A stretch of 64,000 nt of DNA from assembly GCA_018806915.1 (NCBI GenBank), contig JAGKQI010000073.1:1302001-1366000 (forward strand), given 5' to 3'. Numbering within the stretch: the stretch's first letter is position 1; every line of letters begins with the position of its first letter. Source of the DNA: Phytophthora colocasiae (lineage: Eukaryota; Oomycota; Peronosporomycetes; Peronosporales; Peronosporaceae). Shown here one piece after another: positions 31,760-44,211 of the stretch. Position numbers and translations under genes: made by a program. The notes beneath the pieces were generated by a model that made no database searches, had not been told where the DNA came from, and saw only the letters and a program-made list of their open reading frames with translations.

Positions 31760-31879
31760 TTAATTAGAACCAATTCACACCTACTAATTTTTTATTCGTA
31801 CCGAGTCCAAGCTTCCACTTTCCAATTCGTCAGGGAAATGCCATGAATTGCCTGGCAACTACTAGCTGAGCATGCAACA

Positions 31880-32304
31880 AGCGGGGAGTTTGACAGGCAC
31901 CGGGCCTCGACATTTGGGATCTACGTGAAGCGAAATCTCAACTGTCAGATTTGTGACGCTGATCACAAAATGGTCGAGCGTAGACTCGAATGCATCAGCC
32001 CAAGTTGCGCGGCAATCGAGACTGCACACGACGGCTGTGCAGTGGAAATACTGGACGTGTGCATCAAAGCCAACGTGGCGCGTGTTTTCTAACGGAAAAG
32101 CGCATTTCGCGGAGAAGGATCATGCGCAGGCACTCCTATTTCAGATGAAGTTAAGCTTTACGTCGCAAAATGGATTCTTTCGGTGTCCGGCCTCGTCACA
32201 TCTGGAGCAACCTTCGACGCACATATGAGGTTTCTACACAAACGCTAGGCATCCCGTCCAGGACGCAAATCGCTGACTGTGTTTAAAGGCTTCGACGAGC
32301 GAAT
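31880..32304 (+). pseudogene. Mutator-like transposase, N-terminal fragment (left of chromovirus)
   Basis: Read as FDRHRASTFGIYVKRN, CQICDADHKMVERRLEC, CAAIETAHDGCAVEIL, then after a TAA at about 32090 LYVAKWILSVSGLVTSG. The Cys/His pattern fits the zinc-binding N-terminus seen before Mutator-like DDE domains. It stops at the chromovirus junction (GAAT, 32301-32304), and the matching continuation begins at 51134. Confidence 0.6.
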
Positions 32305-34198
32305 TGTCGCGAAGTCGGTGCAACTTTTACCGCGGTGCAGGGGCGTACAGTGAACCTGGAAGTGGGACTACCGGTAGTAATACCAGAGTCGCACAGCAAG
32401 GTGGGCGTGTGTTACCTTGTGCTGTCCTCGTAGGTTCGTTGTCTTGGTAATGAGACCCTCGCCGGGGTCGTGAGAGTGTTGATGAGAGTGAGGGTTCCTT
32501 GCGTAGGCCGTCGGATGTCCTTCTGGTCCTCACAGGAGCGCTTGAGAGTCGAACGTTTTCCGGTGAACACTTGTGTACACCAGAGATTTCTGAAGGCAAA
32601 AGAGAAATTAATACAATGGGAAGTCCAGTAATTAGACTTCCGAGATAACCGCAATATAGAGTTCCGATATACAAATATGTAGCTGCTCTTATTCTTTCCT
32701 GGCCCTTGAGCAGTGGGCTAGTTCTCCAGGTCAACTAGGGAAATGTGCACCAGACACCTGGTCTGTCTGGTACTCCCGTAACTTTCGCGCACCACCCTCT
32801 AATATATAGAGGGAAAATAAACCAATACACTATCAGTTATATAACAGTCTACCGAGCGTCTTGAGAGCGACTGTCTAGCTCCCAAAACCTGTCCAAACGT
32901 ACAATATGAAATGGGCTACCGCTAGAGACAAAACAAACGACCCAACTAGTAAATGGAATAGGTGGGTCCTCTCAGGTCTCTACGTTACGCTGATCTCCAC
33001 CTAAAGGGGCTTGATAGGTGAGAGATCACACGACTCAAAGCTTTGTCGTGGCCTAATACTTACGGGGAAGCAGCAGGCAGACGACCTCGTTATAACAAAG
33101 CAAATCGAACTCGTTACAACAGGGAAAATTGAACTCTGGTTACATATCTCGTATCTCTCTGTCTTCTATCTTCCATATTCTCATATACACTTGGTCTCAG
33201 TATAACTCAGGAACTTTCACTTGGGCTCACTATGGTAGTCGATGCTGCAGATCTTGTTGAGTCGACACTTAATGATGTCATTACAGGGATGAGCAGGTTG
33301 CGTTTCACTTGATTGCGTGAGGTCGTGTTGGGTACACTTGGTTTCAGTATGGGGTGGACTTCAGAGTGTCAGAGTCTGGTATCCTGTTCATCGGGGTCTG
33401 AGATCATGTGCGTCGGAGACACGTTCATCGGAACCATATACTCCGGAATCATGTACATCAGAGTCGTAATACCAGAGTCGTGACACTTGGGTCTGTTCAT
33501 CGGAGTCTTGTACGTCGGAATCTGTTCATCGGAAACTGGTAATGTCTGGAATATTGCTTGTATAAGCCGGACACATCAGACTTGTTTACCAGAATCATGT
33601 TCGTCAGACTCATGTACGTCGGACTCACGTACGTCGGACTTCATGTACGTCGGACTCATGTACGTCAGACTTCATGGTGTGATATCAGAGTTTCCATGCG
33701 TGATACCAGAAATCCATGAATGTTTTCAGGGTGCGGAGCACGTATGCTACAACGCACGAAGTCCAATTGGGATATGCGCGGGGTGCGCTACGTCCGGTGC
33801 GCGATACTTGGTATCTTGTGGGTATAACTGTATTCCTTGAACCATCATCGTCACACAGGACGGCAACGGGATGAGGTCTCTCAGAGATACATTCTTCTGA
33901 GAGACTTTCTGCCAACCTTTAGGCACTCATCGTCGGGGAAAGTCCGGTGATCAGACTGAGTGTTGTTGTCTCTCGGAGTTTGTGCACTTTTCCGAGGAAC
34001 ACTTCTGATCTCTTGGGCCCCTTTGCAGTACAGGTGAAGGTTAATATATATAGCAGTGTTCTTCCACAGATCCATTATTGTCGCACGGGACATAACCTCG
34101 TCCCACATCTCCCTTTCTCCCATAATCCAGTGTATATCCAATCACATCACAGCGTAACGTCCATATCCACTCGAAAAATCGTAATTAGCAACGTGTCA
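32305..34198 (-). repeat. Chromovirus 3' LTR
   Basis: 1894 bases. It differs from the other LTR by about ten substitutions, a 10-base indel near 33370 and one single-base indel. It contains a cluster of the 11-base motif TGTNCRYCRGA around 33383-33680. On the minus strand it begins TGACACGTTGC and ends CTTCGCGACA. Confidence 0.95.
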
Positions 34199-34210
34199 AC
34201 CGCCCCTCCT
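34199..34210 (-). other. Polypurine tract of the chromovirus
   Basis: AGGAGGGGCGGT on the minus strand directly precedes the 3' LTR, the expected primer for plus-strand synthesis. Confidence 0.75.
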
Positions 34211-34581
34211 GGTCATAATTCGTCAGTGCGGAACTTTCTCCAAACTGAGCATCATGGCCAGGCCAGTATACCAGAGGTCCCGTGAACATAGTGTAGCTGT
34301 GACGTCCTCAAAAACTTCCAGTCTTTTGGAGTCTCTAGTGTCATATCGCTTGGTCATCTTCTTCTCTTAGCGTCACCGTAATCCACTTGTAAAAATTCCA
34401 TCAATAATACACAATCACAAAATCATCTCCATACAAATTCACGTAACAATCACCATCTCTGGGAGTCACGTATCCCCGAAATCATTTTCCGAAAGACATG
34501 TCTCTCAGACACCTCATCTCTGAAATACATCGTCCGGTGAACATCACTGTTCACCAGAGTTTTCAGAATAGGTTTTAGAGT

Positions 34582-35219
34582 TTAAACTCTAGGGTGATCG
34601 TCTCCAGCTTGCATTGCCTGGAAACGAGCTCGCGCTCGTGCGCTCTGATTGAACTCATATAGCAAAACGCCACAGTTCAGCTTTGACAAGGGTAGCCACT
34701 CTGTCTCGTCGTACCCCTTCCACTTGACCAGGTATTCGCGAAGTCTCTTGGAGGTCCTGGTACGCTTGCTCCACCGAGTGTCAAGTATCTTTTCCACTTC
34801 ATATTCATCATTCTCGGTGTCGGGCTCCCAACTATCTTCTGGTAACAGTGCTGCATCAAAGTCATCATCCTCATGGACATCAAGTTCCACAGTTGGTCTT
34901 CTGGGAAACAAGGCTCTCGGTTTCAGGCGACTTATATGAACCCAAGGGTTCACCCGATACCCGGTGCCCTCGACCTTCAGTTTCACACGAAATCATCTAG
35001 CATCTCTTCAATCCGGAAAGGACCATGCCACATGTGTGCGAGCTTCCGACTCAACCCCGTTTGTACCTTGGGGATGTATAGCCACACGGCATCACCGACG
35101 GCAAATCCGGACTTCAGACGTTCCGACAACTCCTTCCACTTTCGGGTCTGTTCTTCAGAACGCTCCCGCTTGGCCTTCTTCTGAAGTTCTTCAGCACAGG
35201 TTTGAGCGTAGCTGTAATC
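34582..35219 (-). pseudogene. Chromovirus integrase tail and chromodomain, frameshifted
   Basis: After the main pol frame stops at 35220, the next frame continues with integrase C-terminal sequence (KRERSEEQTRKWKELS, GDAVWLYIPK, KLAHMWHGPFRIEEML). One more shift near 34990 leads to INT-tail sequence (NPWVHISRLKPR) and a chromodomain at about 34800-34640 (YEVEKILDTRW, REYLVKWKGYDETEWLP). The aromatic positions Tyr, Trp and Trp expected of a methyl-lysine cage are present. Known: chromodomains of chromoviruses steer integration toward heterochromatin. The two frameshifts separate it from the catalytic core. Confidence 0.9.
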
Positions 35220-38200
35220 TCACTGCATCTTCCGACGCCACTCATAAGCAGTGCGTTCTTGTACACCAGAAGGCTTTGGACCAAGCATCGCGGACACAGT
35301 CCCGTGAGCATCCCATCCGTGCACCAGGAAAAATGGTGTTTCCAGACGGGTCGCATCGAAGGAAGTGTTCAATGCGAACATCAGACGTTCGGCGTGGTCG
35401 TCCCAGTCACTCTGGTCAGCTTCGGCGATGTAGGCCTTGATGGCGCGTACGACCGTCTGAACAGACCGTTCCTGTTGGCCGTTCGCCTGAGGACGGTACG
35501 CCAGAGTCGCTCGCTGTCTGCTTCCCAGCAGGTCCCGGAAACACCTGAACACTTCACTCTTGAACCGAGGATCTTGATCATGGCGTATCAGAGAACTAGC
35601 TCCAAAGTTCCGGAAGACACGTTCCTCATAGGCCTCAGCGACATCTTGAGCCGTAGTAATACTCATAGGCTTGCACATCACATAGCCTGAGAACATGTCT
35701 TGGAACAACAACAGGAACGTGTTGCCTCTGGCGGACTTTGGCATGTGCGTCACGAAATCCATGGACACTACTTCAAAAGGTCGGCTGGGCTCGATGTTAC
35801 CGGGCGACGGTCCAGGATTCGGGGGACGCCCCTTGCCGCTAGCACAGTCCATACACTCCTTGACGAACCTCTCCACATCAGCGTACATACCAATCCAGTA
35901 GAACTCGGAGCTCAGCTTCTCGAACGTACGTTTGATTCCCTGGTGAGCCCCCTGGTAATCACCATGAGCATAATGCAACATATCAGCATGCAAGTCTCTG
36001 GGGACCACAAGTCTGAGCTCATCAACCATGTCTCTCGGGCGTTCCCTGGTAGCACGGCTGAGGCGGTACAAAACGTCTATGGAATCCAAGATGAAATCAT
36101 CGGCAATCCTGGCAAGCTTCCTTACTCGGGGTCGTGGTAGATCTCCCACGTCACCCTTAAGGAACTTAATAAGTTCTGCCAGATGAACATCTTGAGTCTG
36201 GTGAACTTTGATCCGCCGCCAGCGTTCTTCCTGAAACTCCAATGGGCCCATAGGTTCACGAGCTTCTACCTCGCCTGGTAGAATTGCTTCTTCCTGATTG
36301 CGTGCACGAGTGATGGCAGCAAGCACCTTGGCAGCATGAGGCAGGGGCGCAGACTCTGGCCCTGGGTCATCCGTCTCCGGTGTACAATCGTGTTCACCAG
36401 AGGTCCGGTGAACATCGTCCGGAGTTTCAGAAGACATCCCTTCGGGAGGCTTCATCAGTTTCTCTGGGATCTTGGACACCAGTTTCAGATGAGTCAGTTC
36501 GTCAGGGTCTTGGACCTGCCAGGACTCGCCAAGAACAAGGGTCTTGGACGTCAAATAATCAGCTGCCTGGTTGAACTCACGCTTCACGTGCACTAGCTTC
36601 AGAGACTGGAACTTGATCTTCAGGGACTCAAACACGGCCCATTTCCGCTGCAGGTTCGGCTGATTGCAATTGATCAGTCCTTGAGCTTGCTGGATAGCGA
36701 TACGGGAGTCTCCGACAACCACCAAGTCTCGGATACCACGTTCCAAAGCTAACTTCAATCCATTGATCAGACCACAGTACTCTGAGTCATTCACAGTGAC
36801 GTCTTTCAGAGCGAACCCTTGGGCTTCCAGGATGTTCCACCCCGGGAGCTCCCAGAGCACAGATCCGCAGCTTCCCAGGCGAGTGGATGTCTTGGCGGCA
36901 CCATCAAAACTCAGAACACAACCTCGGTAATCAGCCTCTAGCATCTCCACGCTAATGGGTGCTGGAGGCTTGACTCGCCCCTTGACGGGGATGAGGTTTT
37001 CAGAGACCTCATCGAGGTGTTCACGGGGTGTGATGCCCGCTCCGAGAATAGCCGGGAGACCATCTTCATCTCGCTGGATCCTGCGAATCTCCAAGTTCCA
37101 ATGTGACAACTTCAATCCCCACTTCACGTTCCGACCATCAGCCGAACTGGATGACAGGAGCCATTTCAACACCGAATGTCTGGTGTACACCGTGATCACG
37201 GGACTCGTGTTTATCAGAGCCCGAAAGTTCTCCAGAACCCTGAGAATCGCGATGACCTCCTTCTCTGCGATGTGATACCGGAGTTCTGCCTCATTCAACA
37301 CACGTCCAGTGAACCGTACGGGGTGTATCACTCTATCGTACTCCTGTCCCAAGACGGCTGAAGCAGCCCACGGGTTCGCATGAGGTATAATAACGAAAGG
37401 CCTGGTGCGATCTGGGTGTCTGAGAAGCGGTGTCGAGACAATCTTGCGCTTCAGAATCTCAAAGGCTTCCTTCGCTCGAGCCAGATCTCGACCAGCGCGA
37501 ATCTGTTCATCGGACAACTCGTAGAGCACAGCAGCGTTCACCGGCAAGTCTTCGATAAACTTGTTGTAGTAATTCAGACTTCCCATGAAACTCTGTACTC
37601 CCTTGAGTGTTGACGGGAACGGCAATTCCTCCACTCCCTTGACGATCTTCGGTGTGGCTCTCAATCCCTCAGCACTGACCTCATGCGACAGATAAGGAAT
37701 CGTCAGCTTCCCAAACTCGCTCTTGGGCAGGCTCACAGAAATGTTCCAGTATCTGAGTCTGAAGAGCAAGGCGTTCAGGTCTTCACAAAGTTGATCCCAG
37801 GTGGGCGCCCCATGAGCAATGTCGTCAATGTAGGAACTTCGACCGAGTACCGGTCCCATGAAGGACGGGACTGGGATGTTCCTCTGAAAGACAGTCATTT
37901 GGTCGGTGAGCACCGGAATCTCTGGCATGTGTTCATCGGAGTTCTGAAGTTGTTCACCAGACATCAGTCCATGTTCGTCAGAGTTCTGGGGCTCTAACTT
38001 CAGGAATTCCAGCACATCGGGATCAACGTCGGCTTCTTCTTCAGGTGACAATCGCACAAACCCCCACAGGCAGTTATCCAGCATAGCCTGGTACACCAGA
38101 GGGGCATTCTTCAGACCGAAGGGCATTCTTACCCACTGGAAGTGTCCAAATGGGCAAATGAAGGCTGAGATCAGCCTTGCACGCCCCGTCATTCGAATAG

Positions 38201-39735
38201 CCCAAAAACCATTCGCCATATCCAGACTCATAAACCACAGTGCTGCCTCAAAGCCAATCAACAGATCGTCTATCAGGGGCAACGGATAACGCGACAACTG
38301 GATAAAACCATTCACCACTCGATAATCACTGCACATGCGTATATCCACACCATTCTTCTTGAGAACAATCACTATTGGTGATGCCCAAGGCGAAGTCGAG
38401 TACTCGATGAGTCCGGTCTCCAGGAGCTTCTTCAGCAGTTCGTATACTTTGATCATCAGGTGAGGGGCAACGGACCTCGGACGTTGGGCAACAGGCTTAG
38501 CGTATCCCACGTCCAAGTCACAGACCACGCCCCTTGCCGGGGCAGGTGCGGCATTGCCGTCTCCCAGAAAGATTTTCCGATGATACTTCAGGATGTCCCT
38601 GAGTTTCTTCTCCATTTCCGGCGTTGTTTTCCCGGGTACTCCGACGTCAGCCTTGTCGATGTCGCATTCGGGGGTCAAATCTTCCAATTCAGGTAGCATA
38701 ACCAGTTGGTCACGTAATTGAGAGAGTAGGTCTGTCCCTTCCCGTATGTAGACACCGGGTTCCAGATCCAATTCCTCATTCGTGACTCGCATTCACCGCT
38801 CGTACTCGGCTCGGAGCTTTTCCACAGGGGTGCCTGGCATACACTGGATTGGGATGTCCCATGAACAGTCTGTCGGATCCCCATCTCCCATGGACAGTTC
38901 ACCAGAAACACTCAGGGTGACTTCATCCTTGACAATGTTACTCGAAATTGCAGACATGTTTCCGGAGTCTTTCGGAGTCGTTTTCTCTGATGCCACTTCT
39001 AGATCTCCGGTGTCCACACCGGTATCTCGGGTCTCCTCTTTTCCGGCATCCACCCAGTCATCTGTCTGCGTAGCCACATCCAAAGCGAAACGAACTCGTT
39101 TTGTTCGTGGGACCGAAGTAGGCCTCACAAACTGTACTCGAGCATTGTCCAGCCTTGGGCGTTGTAAGATCTTAGTTGGCCACGGGTATACCGGGTGATC
39201 CACACACGGAGGTTGAGGTATCAGATCCTCCAAGTCAGCTTCGGCCTTCAGGCGTCTCTTTGTCTCTGGTGATGGAGTGTTCTCAAGAATCAAAACTTCC
39301 CAGTCACGGTAGGCTGCAGAGCCTGGCCGTACAAAGCGACCATGTCGTGGGAAAAATCCATATTCCACAATCCTTGCAACGTCAGAAAATTCGTTCACCC
39401 AAGTATTCTTGTCTGAGATGTTCACCACGCGCACCGCTACAGGCCATGACCGGGCTGCATAAATCAATTGAGTCACTCAACAGTCTCCACGTCCCGCCCA
39501 CACGACTTCTCGTTGTGGGTTCGTCGGACCATAATCAATGCGAACAACAAATTCTTCACCAGGTCTCAGGAGTACAGCTTCACTTGGTCTGATTGACCTG
39601 TTCCTGCCGATATGATCACCAGGCTCCCAGCTGCACATCATCACCACGACTTCGTCTGGCATAGATACCAGTCCCTCACGGACGCTGATCCTCAGACCAG
39701 CAGCGAACATGAATCCCATTTCCCGCCACCTAAAA
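35220..39735 (-). pseudogene. Chromovirus pol: protease tail, reverse transcriptase, two RNase H domains, integrase
   Basis: A single frame with two in-frame TGA stops (39477-39479, 38793-38795) runs from the Helitron junction. Seen in order: FMFAAGLRISVREG (end of protease region), reverse transcriptase with FGLKNAPLVYQAML and SSYIDDIAHG, the usual gypsy RNase H (FVIIPHANPWAASAVLG), then a second RNase H (LSFDGAAKT, DSEYCGLING, VVGDSRIAIQQAQG, FNQAADYL) with an Asp-Glu-Asp-Asp set, then integrase HHCC zinc region (LHYAHGDYQGAH, CMDCASGKG) and a DDE core (SMDFVTHM, HDQDPRF, NGQQERSV). Known: an additional archaeal-type RNase H has been reported in oomycete chromoviruses. The 35220 end is a frameshift. 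Confidence 0.93.
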
Positions 39736-41385
39736 TCGTAACGTGTCTGTCTGTCCGTCAGTCCGTCACGCCCCTCTCTACCGAACTGAGCCTCTCGGTT
39801 AGCATTTTTTTTTTGGAGCGTGTCTCCATGCATGTCTATACATTTTCCTCCCATCAAAGCAACTGCACCTACTCTATTGACTGGAACCTTCTTTCCAAAA
39901 ATTACAAAAGTAGCATTGTCCACGTAATTATTCGGACTTATCTGGATTCGAACCTAATCGGATTTTCGAACCTAATAGAACGAACTTAATCGAATCGAAC
40001 CTAACAAACCGTGACGAGGAAGTCTGGCGCATAGCAGAGTATAAGTGCCTGACGTGGCTGGCGGAGTATCTGATTTCGAACGCAAAAACGCTACATACGT
40101 ATGGACTTCCTGGTCTCGAAACGTACAGCGACGTTTCTGATGAAGTCGCACGCCAGTCTGCGGATCCTATGGATATCGTCGCACAGGAGGTTGCGGCGTA
40201 CGAACCGGACGACCTTGAGAGAACTGCGACGCTTGCGGATCAGATGAACCAGAACCAGAAAGACATTTTTGACCAAGTCATCGAAGCTGTAAACCGCCCA
40301 TTCGGTGGACAGAAGCTGCTTTTTGTGGACGGCCCGGGTGGAACTGGTAAATCGTTCTTGCTGGAGCAGATACTTGCTCCTGTCCGTCTACATTGAAAGG
40401 TGGCGATAGCAGTGGCTTCCAGTGGAATCGCTGCGACGTTGTTGACAGGAGGACGCACGGCACACTCTACATTTCGGATCCCGCTTAAACTGTCCGAGTT
40501 TTCAACATGCAGTGTCAATGCGCTTATTGATGTAGTGTATCCTGGTGTTGGTGACGACAATCTTCCGGATGACTACTTCGTTGAACAAGCCATTTTGGCA
40601 CCAACGAACGCAAGTGTGAGGCGAATTAACGACATGGTCTCGGAACGTCTATCAGGAGAAACAAAAGAGTACCGCTCTGTTGACAGTCTTGAAGGTGTAG
40701 CGGATCCAAACATGTTTGAGCCAGAGTTCTTGAACTCTCTGAATTTCTCTGGAATTCCACCACACCGAATTGTATTGAAAGTTGGAACTCCGATCATTAT
40801 GATTCGCAACCTGAACAGCGACGCAGGGTTGTGTAACGGAACACGACTCCGAGTCGTGTCACTGCGTGAGCGAAGCATTGAAGCTACGATTATGACTGGG
40901 CCGTTCAAGGGAAAGCGAGTATTCATTCCGCGCATCATCTTCTATAATGAAGACGACGACAAGGAATTCCCGTTCAAGCTTCGGCGAAAACAGTTTCCTG
41001 TGGTTCCGGCGTTCGCGATGACGATCAACAAGGCCCAAGGACAGTCTATCCACCACGTAGGGATCTACCTCGAGTCCCCTGTGTTCGCGCATGGACAGCT
41101 GTATGTCGCGTTGTCGAGGGTAACTTCAAGGAAGGCGATCAAGATAGCCGTGGACCCGGAAGCGATCGACGAAGACGGGAACGTACACACCAAGAACATT
41201 GTCTATCGGGAGATCTTCGAGTTCTAAGTTAATATTTCTTTTGAATAAAATCTCTTTGCGGTTCTCATGTGTAAAATCCTTGAACCATGTAATATTTTCA
41301 ACTTCACTGGTCTATATTACCCTTACCCAAACTACTGGGACCAACCATGCCCACGCGCCCGCGTAGCGGGCGCCCAGAGCGCTAG
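39736..41385 (+). mobile_element. Helitron unit 1 (1650 bases)
   Basis: 5' end TCGTAACGTGTCTGTCTG; 3' hairpin 41355-41373 (arms GCGCCCGC and GCGGGCGC, loop GTA), then CCAGAGCGCTAG. It carries a helicase gene with an internal deletion. No Rep endonuclease sequence is present, so it is non-autonomous. Confidence 0.9.
40008..41227 (+). pseudogene. Helitron PIF1-type helicase remnant in unit 1
   Basis: The frame begins near 40008 (RDEEVWRIAEYKCLTWL) and holds the Walker A motif GPGGTGKSF near 40345. An in-frame TGA lies at 40394-40396, after which KVAIAVASSGIAATLL continues. At 40515 it jumps from the helicase core (FSTCSV) to the far C-terminal part (NALIDVVYPGVGDDN to YREIFEF), so Walker B and central motifs are missing. 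The C-terminal motif AFAMTINKAQGQS and YVALSRV of PIF1/RecD-like helicases remain. The original function would be to unwind DNA in rolling-circle transposition. Confidence 0.88.
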
Positions 41386-41402
41386 TCAACTTCACAGTAA
41401 GA
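41386..41402. other. 17-base filler between the two Helitrons
   Basis: TCAACTTCACAGTAAGA separates CTAG of unit 1 from TC of unit 2. It begins with T and ends with A, so both units keep the A-T insertion rule at this boundary. Confidence 0.85.
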
Positions 41403-42638
41403 TCATAACGTGTCTGTCCGTCGGTCACGCCCCTTTCCACCGGCCTGAGCCTTTCGAGTGGCATCTTTTTTGGTGCGCGTCTCGATACATTTCTATGCAC
41501 TTTTCTCCTATCAAAGCAGCTGCACCTACCCTATTGACTGGAAACTTCTTTCCAGAAATTACAAAAGTAGCACTGTCCACATAATTATTCGGACTTATCT
41601 GGAACGTTCTCGAACTTAATCGAATTTTTCGAACCTAATCGAATTGTTTCGATTCACATTTTCGCTCATTTCAACATCGGCGCCGGCGACGACACTTGGA
41701 GCGCGAACGGCGCGGGCTCTACAGCAGCTTAGAGGCAGAGAAGGTAGGTAGGTGTAGCCACATAGAATATTAAAGTATTAATAAAGTCTTTACGGCTTCG
41801 GGAGTTCCGCCTGTTGGGAGAACTGGTACCTTCTGGGGCAACCAAGACTTACTGTGCGCGTTAGAGAGGGAAACCGGAGCCGTGCATTGGGTGAGATATC
41901 CACCACTGCACGGAGGGATGGGCATCCTAAGACGGCCATACTGATGCGGCCTAGCCAGCCCCCCAGAGGAGCCCATTCCCTGCCCAGAGTTGCCAGGACG
42001 ACCCTCTCGAAGCAAACGTTACAGTAGAGTCACAGTTTCGTTCCTCTCTGGCAAAACGTGTCGTTCCGAGGCGGGGATTTCTACCCCCGGAGGCACAATT
42101 CCAGGACACGAGGGCGATAAGGAGGTTGCAGCTGGACCCCGTTGCACGTACTAAGGTTTAGTCCTGTCGCACCTTTGCTCTCCGGAGCCGCGACCCTGAG
42201 GCGCCCATGTTTGCCCGCCAGCAGCATGGGAAGTCTCATACCCCGAGGCAGATCCATGTGGCGAGAAGAGCCGGCTTAGCCGGGCCGCCTGCCTTATCCT
42301 CGGAGAGTGGTCGTGTATGGGACCGGCACGTTGGTTTTGGGGGTGACCCCAGTCCCGTGCTTCCGAGTCCGCGACAGGGCGCGTGCGGACAGCCACGTGG
42401 CATGGTCGCGGACCTGCCGAGTCATTGGGGACAGTGACTTGAGGGCTTATGGCTTACCTTTTGTTTAGCGGCGAACTGAGACCTTCTACTTCGGGAAAAA
42501 GGAAATCTTTTTGCCGCGGCATCTGGAACCGCTTACCGCACGTTTTTTTCAAGCACAAAAAGAAGCGTGAAGAAGTAGACAATGAAGAAAGTAAGAGTGT
42601 AGACTAACGTAGGTTTGTGTTAAGTGTTTGTAGGAACG

Positions 42639-43376
42639 ATGGGGAGAAAGCGCAAGTATGGAAGCGAAGAAGAAATCAAAGCAGCTTATCGCGCGCCAGA
42701 AGGTCACGAAGAACCTGCTGCAAAGCGACGACGGATGAAGACCCTCAGTGCAGCTTTGATCCGGTTTAGAAAGCAGCAGTCTAAGACGAGAGAACAGGAG
42801 AATGCAGACTCCATTCCGGCCGTTGTCAGCGCGCTGCAGGCTGTTGATATTGGGTCGGAACAAAATGCGACGGTGGCAAGTGCTTCAATCGCAGTTGCAG
42901 AACCTCCTCGACCTGCCGACTCTGGGTTTGCAGTAGGTATGGAACCTGCAACAAATAATCAACAAGAGCCACGACGTAGTTCAACAGCCAGGCGTTCCCG
43001 AGCCAATATGACACCGTCTCAATTAGCTCGCGTTCGTGCGGCAGATGCGGAGAGGAAACGTCGGGCAAGGGCGAACCGATCGGAGTCGCAAATAGATCGA
43101 GATCGGCAACAAGATGCCGAACGTGTGAGAGCTCGGCGAGCGCTAATGAATCCCGGTGAATTAGAAGAAGACACCGCTGCTCGACGAGCGACAAGAGATG
43201 CCATGACGGAGGAAGAGCGTCAGACTGTACGTGATCAAGACGCCACCGCTCGACGAGCGACACGAGCGGCTATGACGGAGGAAGATCTTGATCGTCGAAG
43301 AGAGGAAGTCCGATTTCAACGCCGGTCTCGAAAGTACCATTATACCAGGCACACGAGGGGAAGATCGATGGGATGA
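42639..43376 (+). pseudogene. N-terminal region of Helitron Rep/helicase protein in unit 2
   Basis: Begins MGRKRKYGSEEEIKAAY and has a basic patch (AAKRRRMK) and a run of Arg/Ala repeats of the type TARRATRDAMTEEER repeated twice or more, a feature of the leading region of oomycete Helitron proteins as I recall them (not checked). It stops at 43376 after a frame change to KYHYTRHTRGRSMG. The overlapping next frame (43288 onward) continues as EDRWDDEETKENEDMEAP, consistent with one original protein. The Rep nuclease His-hydrophobic-His and Tyr motifs are absent. 245 codons remain. Confidence 0.6.
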
Positions 43377-44211
43377 CGAAGAAACCAAAGAGAACGAAGA
43401 CATGGAAGCACCTCCAAACTTCAATCTTCTACCGCCAATGGAAACATCTGCTGATCAAGATGTTGATGATCCGGATGAGAACAGGCGGAAGCGCAATATC
43501 AATGCGCTTATTGATGCAGTGTATCCTGGTGTTGGTGACGACAATCTTCCGGATGACTACTTCGTTGAACGAGCCATTTTGGCACCAACGAACACAAGTG
43601 TGAGGCGAATTAACGACATGGTCTCGGAACGTCTATCGGGAGAAACAAAAGAGTACCTCTCTGTTGACAGTCTTGAAGGTGTAGCGGATCCAAACATGTT
43701 TGAGCCAGAGTTCTTGAACTCTCTGAATTTCTCTGGAATTCCACCACACCGAATTGTATTGAAAGTTGGAACTCCGATCATTATGATTCGCAACCTGAAC
43801 AGCGACGCAGGGTTGTGTAACGGAACACGACTCCGAGTCGTGTCACTGCGTGAGCGAAGCATTGAAGCTACGATTATGACTGGGCCGTTCAAGGGAAAGC
43901 GAGTATTCATTCCGCGCATCATCTTCTACAATGAAGACGACGACAAGGAATTCCCGTTCAAGCTTCGGCGAAAACAGTTTCCTGTGGTTCCGGCGTTCGC
44001 GATGACGATCAACAAGGCCCAAGGACAGTCTATCCACCACGTAGGGATCTACCTCGAGTCCCCTGTGTTCGCGCATGGACAGCTGTATGTCGCGTTGTCG
44101 AGGGTAACTTCAAGGAAGGCGATCAAGATAGCCGTGGACCCGGAAGCGATCGACGAAGACGGGAACGTACACACCAAGAACATTGTCTATCGGGAGATCT
44201 TCGAGTTCTAA
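43377..44211 (+). pseudogene. Helicase C-terminus in Helitron unit 2
   Basis: In the frame used from 43288, an acidic, Pro-rich segment (PPNFNLLPPMETSAD) runs into NALIDAVYPGVGDDN at 43499 and then matches the unit 1 helicase tail to the stop at 44209-44211, with only a few changes. AFAMTINKAQGQS and YVALSRV are retained. The Walker A and B region is deleted. The junction with the helicase tail is at the same base as in unit 1 although the left partner differs. Confidence 0.85.

Noticed and set aside
32327..32734. 135-codon minus-strand frame, repeated at 49271-49678
   Set aside because: LTR sequence; no protein-like features.
33383..33680. Regularly spaced repeats considered as a CRISPR-like array
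   Set aside because: Units are degenerate, 11-15 bases, without constant repeats or unique spacers, and lie in a retrotransposon LTR.
33487..33840. Frame MGLFIGVLYVGICSS and its copy at 50421
   Set aside because: Lies inside both LTRs and is built from the repeated 11-base motif; duplicated only because the LTRs are.
38793..39479. In-frame TGA codons considered as recoded stops
   Set aside because: No known stop-readthrough context or structure, and TGA also interrupts unrelated transposon genes here; simple mutation is easier.
41655..42600. GC-rich part of Helitron unit 2 considered as rRNA or another structural RNA
   Set aside because: No match to rRNA or tRNA signatures I know; no cloverleaf could be drawn.
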